Virus record (IMG/VR): IMGVR_UViG_3300011271_000003 | Span: 34,805-98,804 of that record | Strand: one strand, 5' to 3' | DNA length: 64,000 nt | Origin: a virus | Position numbers and translations under genes: made by a program | Shown: positions 43,694 through 52,209 of the stretch, in pieces | Layout: each line of letters begins with the position of its first letter | Numbering within the stretch: the first letter of the stretch is position 1 | The notes under the pieces: generated by a model | Seen by the model: the letters and a program-made list of their open reading frames with translations, nothing else | Told to the model about the DNA's origin: nothing | Database searches by the model: none

Positions 43694-43885
43694 ATGTCCG
43701 TCGGGATCATTCAGGTTACGGTTGCTGCAGGTTCGCCTGCAGCTGTGATGCAGGGCGTGGTGCTGCAGGATGGCGTCTATGCCATTGAAGTGTCTCAGGA
43801 CAACACTGGAGTGACTCTGAACGTTAGTACCCCGTACGGCGTGACCGGGCAGAGTGGGTTTGCGCGAGGCGATGATATAGGATGA
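43694..43885 (+). CDS. Small beta protein, 63 residues
   Basis: MSVGIIQVTVAAGSPAAVMQ, GVVLQDGVYAIEVSQDNTGV; resembles 43977-44168 in size and beta pattern. Structural role likely. Confidence 0.6.
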   Translation: MSVGIIQVTVAAGSPAAVMQGVVLQDGVYAIEVSQDNTGVTLNVSTPYGVTGQSGFARGDDIG

Positions 43886-43980
43886 TGCCTTGGTGGGGCT
43901 GGCTGGCCCTAGGCCTAGTCGTTGGCGGCGTGGCTGTGTACGCAGGAGTAGGCATGTACATCACGCGAGGCTGGATGTGA
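43885..43980 (+). CDS. Membrane microprotein, 31 residues
   Basis: ATG 43885 (TGATG overlap). MPWWGWLALGLVVGGVAVYA, GVGMYITRGWM: a single transmembrane helix. Its TGA overlaps the next GTG. Confidence 0.6.
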   Translation: MPWWGWLALGLVVGGVAVYAGVGMYITRGWM

Positions 43981-44168
43981 GCCTCTCCCAGATACAGTTC
44001 ACGGTGACGGCCAACGTGGCTAGTACACCAGTCGTGTCTGGACCTGTTCCGGCAGGTACCTACACGATTACGATCGGAACCGAGCCCGGTTTCAATTCCG
44101 AGTACATAGCTATACTGACTCCAGTCGGTGTAGCAGAAGAGCAGGACTTCCAGTCAGGAGACCTCTGA
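43977..44168 (+). CDS. Small beta protein, 63 residues
   Basis: GTG 43977. MSLSQIQFTVTANVASTPVV, SGPVPAGTYTITIGTEPGFN, YIAILTPVGVAEEQDF. Likely structural. Confidence 0.6.
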   Translation: MSLSQIQFTVTANVASTPVVSGPVPAGTYTITIGTEPGFNSEYIAILTPVGVAEEQDFQSGDL

Positions 44169-44423
44169 TGGACTTCGGTGGCGCTGTACGCGCCCTCAAG
44201 GACGGGCAGCGGGTCACGCGTCCAGGCTGGAATGGCAAGGGCATGTGGCTACCCAGACGGCATCGCGATCAACGTGAACACCGCCGAGGCCACTGGAATC
44301 CCGCCGGGAACCGTCTGCAAGTTCCGGCCTTACATCATGATGTGGACCGCGAACGGCGACTTCGTTCCCTGGCTAGCTAGTCAGAGCGATGTGCTTGCCG
44401 AGGATTGGGAGGTAGCAGAATGA
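44168..44423 (+). pseudogene. DUF2829 (Tad2-type anti-Thoeris) gene with a +1 frameshift
   Basis: Frame one reads MDFGGAVRALKDGQRVTRPG, WNGKGMWL to 44251; the rest of the family (PDGIAINVNT, RPYIMMWTANGDFVPWLASQ, SDVLAEDWEVAE) lies one frame over, to the TGA at 44423. Skipping C44252 (CTA-C-CCA-GAC) gives an 85-residue DUF2829 protein of normal length. DUF2829 proteins include Tad2, which sequesters the Thoeris signal molecule. Mutation, sequencing error or programmed frameshift cannot be told apart here. Confidence 0.78.
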
Positions 44424-44719
44424 CGTGGAGCTTGAATGTAGGCGGACATACGCCTACTCCGGAAGGGGAAAGTGACTGGCGGAGAGTGGAGCACGAACTT
44501 GTCGCGGAGCTCCACAGGGTGTTGTCTGACCCGAAGTACGGAACAAGCTCCTCCAACTTCGCCGGCAACTATGTAGTGGGCGAGATTCACAAGACCAACC
44601 CGATTCTGGTAACCGGCGAGCACGGACCTGAACTAGCTACTCTCCCTACTGGATCAACAGTAGTTGCGGAAGACTCGGGTGCTGCGCCATTCGGTACTGA
44701 GAGTGATCCTGGGACCTGA
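44420..44719 (+). CDS. Hypothetical protein, 99 residues
   Basis: ATG 44420 after GGGAGGTAGCAGA. ESDWRRVEHELVAELHRVLS, then GEIHKTNPILVTGEHGPELA, TLPTGSTVVAEDS; the last motif is common at the ends of phage tape-measure proteins, so this may be a virion-associated fragment of that type. Confidence 0.6.
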   Translation: MTWSLNVGGHTPTPEGESDWRRVEHELVAELHRVLSDPKYGTSSSNFAGNYVVGEIHKTNPILVTGEHGPELATLPTGSTVVAEDSGAAPFGTESDPGT

Positions 44720-44793
44720 AACTGCCATTCGCGGCCTGTGGACTCCCGGAACGGGTTGAAAGAGAGTCCGCGCGGACATTGAGGAGGTGTCTG

Positions 44794-45054
44794 GTGAGTA
44801 TGTGGATCGATGTCGGCATGGGTCACCGGGTACAGCTTCTTGACGGTGGTGGCGTTCTCTGGGAGCATGACACTTCGCCGGGGTATCGTACTGGCTCATA
44901 CCTTGTCCGTAGGCATCAGGTTTCTCCGGTAGAAGGCGAAATATGGACCGTCGTCCAGCGTGAGCCGCTGACGCTGAGTCCGTCTTTGCATTGTGACCCA
45001 GCACTTGGTGGCTGTGGCATGCACGGGTTTGTTCGCGACGGGAGGTGGACATGA
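44794..45054 (+). CDS. DUF6527-like protein, 86 residues
   Basis: GTG 44794 after TTGAGGAGGTGTCTG. WTVVQREPLTLSPSLHCDPA, LGGCGMHGFVRDGRW: Cys/His and GFI-RDGRW ending match the small DUF6527 family seen in phages. Stop overlaps the terminase start. Confidence 0.65.
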   Translation: MSMWIDVGMGHRVQLLDGGGVLWEHDTSPGYRTGSYLVRRHQVSPVEGEIWTVVQREPLTLSPSLHCDPALGGCGMHGFVRDGRWT

Positions 45055-47564
45055 CCGTAACACCGACCATGGCTGCCTACTTCAACTCTGTTGGGTATAA
45101 GCCGTTCCGGGAGCAGTGGACGTACCACAACTCCGATGCCAGGTTTAGGTTCTCTGCATGCGGACGTCGATTCGGAAAGTCGACGATGGCAGCCCGTGAT
45201 GTGATTCCGAGGTACCTGCTGAAGCCTGACAAGCGAGTATGGTGCGTTGGTCCAACCTACGATCTGAGTGAGAAGGAGTTCCGAGTCATCTGGAACGACT
45301 TGATCATAAAGAAGAGGTTTGGCAGGGACAAGCGGGTCAAGAAGGCGTACAACAAGCGGTCTGGGGACATGTTCATTACTTTGCCTTGGCAGACTACGGT
45401 TGAGTGCAGGTCTGCTGAACATCCAGATCTGCTAGTCGGTGAGGCTTTGGACCACGTTATTATGTGCGAGGCGGCAAAGCATAAGAAGGAGACGTGGGAC
45501 CGCTTTATTCGTCCGTCTCTTGCAGACAAGAGAGGCTCCGCTGACTTCCCGTCCACTCCTGAGGGCTTCAACTGGTTCTACGAGAGTTGGCAGTTCGGTC
45601 GAGATCCGGATTTGCCTGAATATGCCTGCGTCGACGAGAAGACAGAGATTCTCACACAGCGTGGATGGTTGAGGTATGATCAGGTTCGAGAGGGAGACCA
45701 AACTCTCTCGATTAATCCGAAAACTGGTTTGAGTGCGTGGGATACAATAGAGAGCGTACACCAGTATTCAGGCCAGCACGACCTGACTCGAATGGAGAGT
45801 AACCAATTCTCGGCACTTACAACAGGCAACCATCGCTGGCTCGTTAACAGTAGACCGACTCTCGATGGACGTAGTGGTGGCTGGCGCTGGAAGACTACGG
45901 ACACGCTAGCCTACGTTGATGGCGTTCCGGGGGCTGCACCTTGCGTAGACTTGCCTACGACGTCTAAGTACTCTGACGAGTTCGTTGAGCTGGTTGCTTG
46001 GATTTGGACGGAGGGTTCTCACCTTTCAGATTCGGCAAAAAGCTTGTCAATATCTCAGTCACACGTTGTGAATCCTGAGAATGTCATTCGCATTCGTCGG
46101 ACACTTGAGGTCCTCGCTCCACGGCCTGTGCGTAACCAAGACGGTTACTGGTCAGAGCGTAGAGATACTACGCGGTCAACTCGATTTGCTTTGGGTGCCG
46201 GGCTAAGTAGTCGGTTTTGGAGCGTTTTCCTGCGACATAAGGTTGTCGATCCTGCGTTTGTTCTGTCTTTGACGGAAGCGCAGCTTAGACTGTTCGTAGA
46301 CGTCTCTCAGTTGGGTGATGGGTGTACTAAGGGTGCGAACAACAGTATAGGACAGAAGTCACTAGATCAGCTTCAAGCAGTTCAGATGGCTTGTTGCCTA
46401 CTGGGTATTCCAACTACTGTTCGGCACAGCGGACCTGATGCATGGAAGCTTTTGCTGGGTAAACGACAATTTATTAGGCCTAAGCAGGCGCAGATGTCTA
46501 GCCTGAGAATCACGAAGGAGTTGTACGAGGGGACTGTTTGGTGTGTGTCTACGCATAATGCTAACTGGCTAGCACGTCGGAGTGGTTCGGTATACTACAC
46601 GGGAAATAGTTGGAAGTTTCCGAGCTGGTATAACACCAACGTTTACCCACTGGGAAGAGACGACCCCGAGATAATCCTCCTGCAGAAGACGATGGTCAAG
46701 GAGTGGTTTGAGCAGGAGATTGGGGCCGACTTCAGCTCCTTCGTCGGCAAGATATTTCCAGACTGGGACGAATTCCTGCACGTACGTCCCCATGTATTTC
46801 GGCCAGAGTGGAAGAACTACATTACGTTCGACTGGGGCTACACTAATCCGCTTGCTGCCGTGGAGTTCCAGGTTAGTCCGTCAGATCAGATTTACATTTG
46901 GCGGGTGTACTACAAGAACTACAAGACGATTCCGGATGTTGCGAGGGAACTTAAGGCTCAGGAGCATCCTGAGGGGTACCACGTCGACCTGTGCTTTGGT
47001 GACCCTGCAGATCCTGAGGCAGTCGAGATGATGACCCGGGAGCTGGTTAAGGATGAGCCAGCCGAGTCTCCCTACCGTGGCGCTCCTGTTTGGGCGCCAC
47101 CTGGCTTGAAGAACGATTACACGTGGCGAGACGGCATCGACTTGATGTCGGAGTTCATGAAGAACAACCGGGAGGTTGGACAGGACGAGTGGGGGACGCC
47201 AGAGTATGAGCCGGCGTACTTCGTTGATCCGCGTTGTCGTGAGGTGATTAAGGAACACTCTAACTACAGGTCGAAAGCTCCTGTCAAGGGGCAGAACGTT
47301 CCTGAGCTAGGGAACAAGATCGAGGATCACACTATTGACGCTATTCGGTACGCGCTGCTCTGTATTTTCAAGATCGGCTGTCAGTACCATCTGGCGGATG
47401 TCATGGCACCGGTGCCACTGGTTTCAGCAGGCGCACGGAAGTTGGAGCGGACAGCGGTGACTGATAGCGCACTGGTTGGTCTCGTGAGCGGCGGACCAGA
47501 CGTTTATGCCGGTGCCGCGTTCAGCAGCTCAGGTGGTACCTTCACACAGAACATGGACTTCTAA
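45051..47564 (+). CDS. terL: Large terminase subunit (TerL) interrupted by an intein
   Basis: 837 residues from ATG 45051 after GGGAGGTGGAC, about 510 after splicing. ATPase: Walker A ACGRRFGKST (about 36-45), Walker B HVIMCEAA (about 135-142). Nuclease: YITFDWGYTNP, LCFGDPADPEAVEMM, NKIEDHTIDAIRYA. Packages DNA into the prohead through the portal. The intein sits between ATPase and nuclease domains at PEYA/SWKFPSWYN, a conserved turn. Follows the usual small-terminase, large-terminase, portal order. Confidence 0.93.
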   Translation: MTVTPTMAAYFNSVGYKPFREQWTYHNSDARFRFSACGRRFGKSTMAARDVIPRYLLKPDKRVWCVGPTYDLSEKEFRVIWNDLIIKKRFGRDKRVKKAYNKRSGDMFITLPWQTTVECRSAEHPDLLVGEALDHVIMCEAAKHKKETWDRFIRPSLADKRGSADFPSTPEGFNWFYESWQFGRDPDLPEYACVDEKTEILTQRGWLRYDQVREGDQTLSINPKTGLSAWDTIESVHQYSGQHDLTRMESNQFSALTTGNHRWLVNSRPTLDGRSGGWRWKTTDTLAYVDGVPGAAPCVDLPTTSKYSDEFVELVAWIWTEGSHLSDSAKSLSISQSHVVNPENVIRIRRTLEVLAPRPVRNQDGYWSERRDTTRSTRFALGAGLSSRFWSVFLRHKVVDPAFVLSLTEAQLRLFVDVSQLGDGCTKGANNSIGQKSLDQLQAVQMACCLLGIPTTVRHSGPDAWKLLLGKRQFIRPKQAQMSSLRITKELYEGTVWCVSTHNANWLARRSGSVYYTGNSWKFPSWYNTNVYPLGRDDPEIILLQKTMVKEWFEQEIGADFSSFVGKIFPDWDEFLHVRPHVFRPEWKNYITFDWGYTNPLAAVEFQVSPSDQIYIWRVYYKNYKTIPDVARELKAQEHPEGYHVDLCFGDPADPEAVEMMTRELVKDEPAESPYRGAPVWAPPGLKNDYTWRDGIDLMSEFMKNNREVGQDEWGTPEYEPAYFVDPRCREVIKEHSNYRSKAPVKGQNVPELGNKIEDHTIDAIRYALLCIFKIGCQYHLADVMAPVPLVSAGARKLERTAVTDSALVGLVSGGPDVYAGAAFSSSGGTFTQNMDF
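45627..46607 (+). mobile_element. Intein with LAGLIDADG-type endonuclease, in terL
   Basis: 327 residues from Cys (CVDEKTEILTQRGW, block A) to VYYTGN followed by Ser (block G); block B is TGNHRWLVN. Dodecapeptide-like motifs VAWIWTEGSHL and DVSQLGDGCTKG indicate a homing endonuclease. Only distantly like the intein at 994-1932. Confidence 0.9.
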
Positions 47565-48130
47565 TGGGTATTCCGCTGCGCGTCGCCGAGCCAACAGGCC
47601 GGTATCGTCGCTCGCTACGTCGGTTCACCTACAGCAGTGATACAAGCTGTTCGAATTCTTTGGGGCATGATGCGAGTGTTGACCTCGGCGACGTACTCGA
47701 GGCTGAGCGGGAAGAAGCTCACGGCGACAACTGGCCACATGACGACGAGCGGTGGCCGAGGGTCTGTGCTGCGTGTGACTACCAGTTTGCCGGGGCCAAT
47801 GAGTGGCAACGTAACGACGACGAGATCTACCGGCTGCCTGATGGGACCGAGTTCGTGTTCCGCCACTCGCTTGGCAGAGTGGCACCGGTAGGCACCATGA
47901 TCCGCGCTGCCTGGTACGACAAGTACAGCCAGCACCCGGAAGGGATTGAGTCCTGGCTGATTGCGCTGCCCGACGGCGGCGAATGGATCACTAGCCAGAA
48001 GGCTACCGGCGGAGGTTACTGGACAGTTACTGGGGTTCCGCCTAACATTACTGCAAGTCCGTCAATTTTTCATAACTCACCTACAGGGTGGCACGGATAC
48101 GTTCGCAGCGGAGAGCTGGTGAGCGCATGA
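47564..48130 (+). CDS. Hypothetical protein, 188 residues
   Basis: TAATG coupling to terL. Acidic middle with CAACDYQFAGANEWQ (CxxC), then a beta domain (TEFVFRHSLGRVAPVGTMIR, GGEWITSQKATGGGYWTV). Sits between TerL and portal; no family recognised. Confidence 0.65.
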   Translation: MGIPLRVAEPTGRYRRSLRRFTYSSDTSCSNSLGHDASVDLGDVLEAEREEAHGDNWPHDDERWPRVCAACDYQFAGANEWQRNDDEIYRLPDGTEFVFRHSLGRVAPVGTMIRAAWYDKYSQHPEGIESWLIALPDGGEWITSQKATGGGYWTVTGVPPNITASPSIFHNSPTGWHGYVRSGELVSA

Positions 48131-49959
48131 GCGACGAAGATGTTGAGGTTCACGAGGAGCCTGCAGAAGGCGTAGAGTGGGACCTCAGCAAGCTGCCTCA
48201 TGTTAGTTTGGCTGAAGTCTTGCGTAACTGCGACCCTGTATCTGTTGGTACGGAGCCTGGTCATGAGTATATCGTCATGGCCCCTAGAGGCTCGGAGCCT
48301 AGTACACAGCTGTCGCTTCTTGACTTTGGCATTCCTAAGGAGAAAGGTCCTCAACGTGTCGGCATTGGTGCTGATACGGGAGCTCAGCGTCCGCATGATC
48401 GAGTGGCCCTTGAGCGTGGCGTTGGTGTCTCAAGCGACGAGGAGCTAACGTCAGAGTTGGGGTCAGCTGTTGCTAGTCCCTGGACAGCGTGGACAAGACG
48501 TGAGTACAACAATGACCTAGTAGGCTTTAAGGGTCTTCGCATTTACGATAAGATGCGAAAGTCAGATGGCACAGTCAGAGGGACGCTGCGGCTAGCTAAG
48601 ACGCCTGTACTGGCGGCTCAGTGGGGTATGAAAGCGGCTAGCGACAACGTCCGTGATAGGAACATCCGCGACTTCATTTGGTCGAATATGACGTCATGGA
48701 TGTCTATGTCCCTGCCGCAGTTCATTACCGAGTCGTTGCTCATGCTGGACTTCGGCTACTACATGTTTGAGAAGGTTTTTGAGTTCGGAGAGAACGTAAC
48801 TGCGGACCCACGGGCTAAGGGCAAGATTGTTTGGAAGAAGTTCGCTCCTAGGCATCCGATGGACGTCAAGGAGTGGTTCTTTGACATTAATGGGGGACCG
48901 CTTTCGGTTGATATGTGGGCGCCTCCCGTACAGGTAGGAGATGTCAACCCAGGAGGGGGTACGGGAGTCCCGCCTAACTTCCAGGGCGGGACTATTCAGG
49001 CGTTTCAGCGTTGGGTAAATATTCCGATCAACAAGCTGGTTGTGTTCACGTTCGACAAGGAAGCCGGCAACATCGAGGGCATTAGTATTTTGCGGTCGGC
49101 CTACAAGCACTGGTACTACAAGGACAACCTGTACAAGATCGACGCCATTCAGAAGGAGCGTCACGGTATTGGTGTTCCTGTGATTCAGTTGCCTGTCGGC
49201 TACTCAGACCAGGACAAGTTGCTAGCTGATCAACTGGGCAGGAACCTGAGAACTAACGAGCGTGCCCACGTTGTTCTGCCTCCTGCGTGGATCTTGGAGT
49301 TTGCCGAGCTGCATGGTAACCCGGTTAACTGTCTAGATTCGATTAAGCACCACGATGACATGATCCCGCAGAGCATTCTTGGCCGATTTATGAACAGCGA
49401 GAAGACGTCGATCGAGGAGCAGCACACAGTCTTCCTTAAGGCAACGCGGTTCACTGCTGACATCGTTCTGGACGTGATGAACCAGTATGCGATTCCGCAA
49501 CTGGTTCAGATGAACTGGGGTCGCTCTGTATACCCGAAGCTGTACGCTAAGCGTATCGGGGAGCAGGAAGATTGGCGTACGCAAAGCTTCACACTCAGGA
49601 ACCTAGTAGGAGCTGGCATTATCGTTCCAGACCAGCCGATGGAAGACCAGCTGCGTGACGAGATGGGCCTCCCGCCCGCAGATGTCGCAACGATGCGGGT
49701 CGTTCGGTCCCCTGCACAGGAGAACCCGCAGAAGATCCAGCCTGCACCGTCAGAGCTGCCTGGTCCAGGACACAAGCAGGATCCAGCACAGGTGCCTGGT
49801 GTACCTCCAACGCCCAACCAGCCTGGGGTTGCAGGGGCTAGCGGTTCTACACCCCAGCTGCCCCATGTAGGTTCGCCAAGGCAGAGTGCGTCTGGAGCCG
49901 TTGCTCCGTCTACAGGTAAGGGTGACAGGTCAGGGACTTCAGGAAGGCGAGGTCAGTGA
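48127..49959 (+). CDS. Portal protein (DUF935/Mu gp29-like)
   Basis: 610 residues from ATG 48127. LRIYDKMRKSDGTVRGTLRL, NMTSWMSMSLPQFITESLLM, DFGYYMFEKVFEF, NKLVVFTFDKEAGNIEGISI, LRSAYKHWYYKDNLYKIDAI follow DUF935 portals. The C-terminal 90 residues are Pro/Ala/Gln-rich linkers. Forms the ring through which DNA passes. Confidence 0.9.
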   Translation: MSDEDVEVHEEPAEGVEWDLSKLPHVSLAEVLRNCDPVSVGTEPGHEYIVMAPRGSEPSTQLSLLDFGIPKEKGPQRVGIGADTGAQRPHDRVALERGVGVSSDEELTSELGSAVASPWTAWTRREYNNDLVGFKGLRIYDKMRKSDGTVRGTLRLAKTPVLAAQWGMKAASDNVRDRNIRDFIWSNMTSWMSMSLPQFITESLLMLDFGYYMFEKVFEFGENVTADPRAKGKIVWKKFAPRHPMDVKEWFFDINGGPLSVDMWAPPVQVGDVNPGGGTGVPPNFQGGTIQAFQRWVNIPINKLVVFTFDKEAGNIEGISILRSAYKHWYYKDNLYKIDAIQKERHGIGVPVIQLPVGYSDQDKLLADQLGRNLRTNERAHVVLPPAWILEFAELHGNPVNCLDSIKHHDDMIPQSILGRFMNSEKTSIEEQHTVFLKATRFTADIVLDVMNQYAIPQLVQMNWGRSVYPKLYAKRIGEQEDWRTQSFTLRNLVGAGIIVPDQPMEDQLRDEMGLPPADVATMRVVRSPAQENPQKIQPAPSELPGPGHKQDPAQVPGVPPTPNQPGVAGASGSTPQLPHVGSPRQSASGAVAPSTGKGDRSGTSGRRGQ

Positions 49960-50216
49960 ATAGACAGCTACGCTCGCTACGAGTGCTAAGGACTCCTAGG
50001 AGTAGGCGCGCCACGGCACCTAAGGGCTTTGCACAGGTACCTGGTGTGACAGGCGCCTTCACAAGAATAGTACCAGGGGCGGTGAAGCCTACAGGGCCTA
50101 ACCTTGTAGGGCTGAGGAAGGCGGCAGCGGCAAAGAGGCGCACGCCAAAGCACAGGAATAAGCATCTTGTACATGCAAAACGTGCAAAGCTGGCGAAGCC
50201 AACGAAGCTTGGCTGA
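49956..50216 (+). CDS. Basic Pro-rich protein, 86 residues
   Basis: GTG 49956 overlaps the portal TGA. Very basic (RQLRSLRVLRTPRSRRATAP; KHRNKHLVHAKRAKLAKPTK). Its KLAKPTK-type tail resembles internal virion DNA-binding proteins. Confidence 0.6.
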   Translation: MNRQLRSLRVLRTPRSRRATAPKGFAQVPGVTGAFTRIVPGAVKPTGPNLVGLRKAAAAKRRTPKHRNKHLVHAKRAKLAKPTKLG

Positions 50217-50231
50217 GGTAGAGGAGAGAAC

Positions 50232-50636
50232 ATGAAGCGCGCGGTTGTTACTACGACTGGGCTCGCTGGGGCAGCGACGGCCGAGTTTGTCGTTGCTACG
50301 CTGCCCGGAGTCCCACTGCCTTCAGAGGCCGGTGGCGTTCTGCTGAGTCACGTCGTAGTTGACGGTTTTATCAACTACTCGACTGGTACGCTTACGACTC
50401 TCGTGACAGTTCGTGTTCGTAGGAATACGCTTACGGGCACACTAGTCGGGCCGGCGCAGGCTGTTACTGTAGCAGCGTCAACGACGTATGCGATTCCAGT
50501 CGCGGCAGACGATCCCATCGTTGCTGCAACACCGCCAGTCATTCCAGGGCAGATCTATGTAGTTACGCTTCAGCAAACTAGCACAGGTACTGCTGGGACA
50601 GTTAACTACGCGGTCGTGACAGCCACGACTAGCTAG
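50232..50636 (+). CDS. Structural protein, tandem paralogue 1
   Basis: 134 residues, beta-rich: VVATLPGVPLPSEAGGVLLS, VVVDGFINYSTGTLTTLVTV, IYVVTLQQTSTGTAGTVNYA. Aligns along its length with the next protein. Confidence 0.7.
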   Translation: MKRAVVTTTGLAGAATAEFVVATLPGVPLPSEAGGVLLSHVVVDGFINYSTGTLTTLVTVRVRRNTLTGTLVGPAQAVTVAASTTYAIPVAADDPIVAATPPVIPGQIYVVTLQQTSTGTAGTVNYAVVTATTS

Positions 50637-50644
50637 GAGCGAAC

Positions 50645-51043
50645 ATGCTGAAGAGATCTGTTGTATCGGTGACAGGCGTTGCTAGCCCTGTCAGTACCGA
50701 GGGCCTTGTAGCGACGCTGCCGCCTGTGCCGCTTCCGAACGATCCCAGCTGTCTGCTCGTGACGCACACGCTCATCGACGGGTTCATCAACTTCACAGCG
50801 GGTGCCGGAACGACTGCTGTGATTGTCCGAGTTCGTAGGGCAAGTCTGACAGGTGCTCTCGTGGGCGTGGCGCAGACACACACGCTAGCGGCTACAGCGA
50901 TCGGTGCGATTGCGTTTTCTGCAGATGATCCGGCCTCTGCAAACCCACCTCTGGGTGCAATCTACGTAGTGACGATCCAGCAGACAGGCGGCTCCGGCGC
51001 AGGTAGTACTAACTACGCAGTCGTTACGTCAACCATTAGCTAG
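50645..51043 (+). CDS. Structural protein, tandem paralogue 2
   Basis: 132 residues: LVATLPPVPLPNDPSCLLVT, LIDGFINFTAGAGTTAVIVR, IYVVTIQQTGGSGAGSTNYA. Tandem duplicate of 50232-50636. Confidence 0.7.
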   Translation: MLKRSVVSVTGVASPVSTEGLVATLPPVPLPNDPSCLLVTHTLIDGFINFTAGAGTTAVIVRVRRASLTGALVGVAQTHTLAATAIGAIAFSADDPASANPPLGAIYVVTIQQTGGSGAGSTNYAVVTSTIS

Positions 51044-51051
51044 GAGGGAAT

Positions 51052-51387
51052 ATGTCAGAGGTGACACCAGTCGCCAACAAGGCACAATCAGTGCCTGTGC
51101 CGTCGGCGACGAAGGAGGAGATCCTGAAGGCTCTGAAGGGCCTAGCAGGCGATCTCAAGAGTCAGTTTACTGACTCTCGTGACGAGTTGCGGGTCGGGCA
51201 GGCACTAGCGAGTCTGGCAACCGCTTCGATGGCCATCGAGCTCCTTTACTCGACCGTGCAGGGGCGGGTAGACCTTAAGGCGATGCACGCTGAAGAGGCT
51301 AAGAGTAGCGGCCACTATGCGCTTGAGCGCAGCGCACACTCACAGCACTACGCCGCAGCCGATCTCTATGCACACGACGGGAGCTGA
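51052..51387 (+). CDS. Hypothetical helical protein, 111 residues
   Basis: KEEILKALKGLAGDLKSQFT, VGQALASLATASMAIELLYS, MHAEEAKSSGHYALERSAHS: helical bundle. Probably virion-associated by position. Confidence 0.6.
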   Translation: MSEVTPVANKAQSVPVPSATKEEILKALKGLAGDLKSQFTDSRDELRVGQALASLATASMAIELLYSTVQGRVDLKAMHAEEAKSSGHYALERSAHSQHYAAADLYAHDGS

Positions 51388-51389
51388 CG

Positions 51390-51902
51390 ATGGGCCGCTT
51401 CAGGATGACGGCCGAGTCGCAGACGGCTCAGCTTGCGGGACTCCCCGTTACTACAACGTTCAACGGTTATTTCGCTGCAGTGTGTGCCGGTGCATCTCAG
51501 AACTTCAAGCTGCGTCGTGTGTTCATTGGTGTCCGTGCTGGTGCTTCGGTACCTACGTCGCAGCAGATGACGATTCGCGCCTATCGTCAGACGGTTATTC
51601 CCGTTACTACGGGCTTTACCACTACGGTAGGTGTCAACAAGGACCCGCGTGGAAACGTCTCTACGATTGCGGGCCTACTAGTTACTACTGCAGCGACAGC
51701 GAACACCACAGGTCCGACGATCGGCGCCAATGCTCTTGACGAGTGGTCGTTCAACACTCAGATTGGCCTCGACATCCCGTACGAGTTCCTCGACGAGTTC
51801 ATCTGCGATCAGGGTACGGCGAACGGCCTTGCGTTTGTGAACTTCGGCAACGCACTTCCGTCGGCGCACCTGTTCACGATCGCAACAGACTGGGAAGAGT
51901 AG
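51390..51902 (+). CDS. Probable structural protein, 170 residues
   Basis: Beta-rich (VTTTFNGYFAAVCAGASQNF, KLRRVFIGVRAGASVPTSQQ, WSFNTQIGLDIPYEFLDEFI, ANGLAFVNFGNALPSAHLFT). Jelly-roll-like pattern, similar in style to 52209-52775. Confidence 0.65.
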   Translation: MGRFRMTAESQTAQLAGLPVTTTFNGYFAAVCAGASQNFKLRRVFIGVRAGASVPTSQQMTIRAYRQTVIPVTTGFTTTVGVNKDPRGNVSTIAGLLVTTAATANTTGPTIGANALDEWSFNTQIGLDIPYEFLDEFICDQGTANGLAFVNFGNALPSAHLFTIATDWEE

Positions 51903-51912
51903 GGTTCGCAAC

Positions 51913-52209
51913 ATGGCACCTCTAAACCAGATAGCTTACGTTCTTCCTACTCAGCTGAGTGGGAATACGGATCCAGTCACGTCTGCACCCATACCCGGCC
52001 TGCTCCTTCAAGCTTCGGCACAAGTCCTTGCCTCGGACAACTCTCAGGTGCGGCCTGCCGTACTTCTATCCGTCGTCATCAACTTCAGTGACGATGTGGA
52101 AACTGTGTCTAGCCTCGTGGCAGATGCCTTCCACGAGGCTACAGCCGACGACCTGCGTGTAGATCCGAATGCCGAGGTGCTCGTCTTCCTAGGGGGGCGC
52201 GTCTTCTGA
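51913..52209 (+). CDS. Hypothetical protein, 98 residues
   Basis: MAPLNQIAYVLPTQLSGNTD, LASDNSQVRPAVLLSVVINF, DVETVSSLVADAFHEATADD. Unknown; coupled to the next gene by TGATG. Confidence 0.6.
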   Translation: MAPLNQIAYVLPTQLSGNTDPVTSAPIPGLLLQASAQVLASDNSQVRPAVLLSVVINFSDDVETVSSLVADAFHEATADDLRVDPNAEVLVFLGGRVF

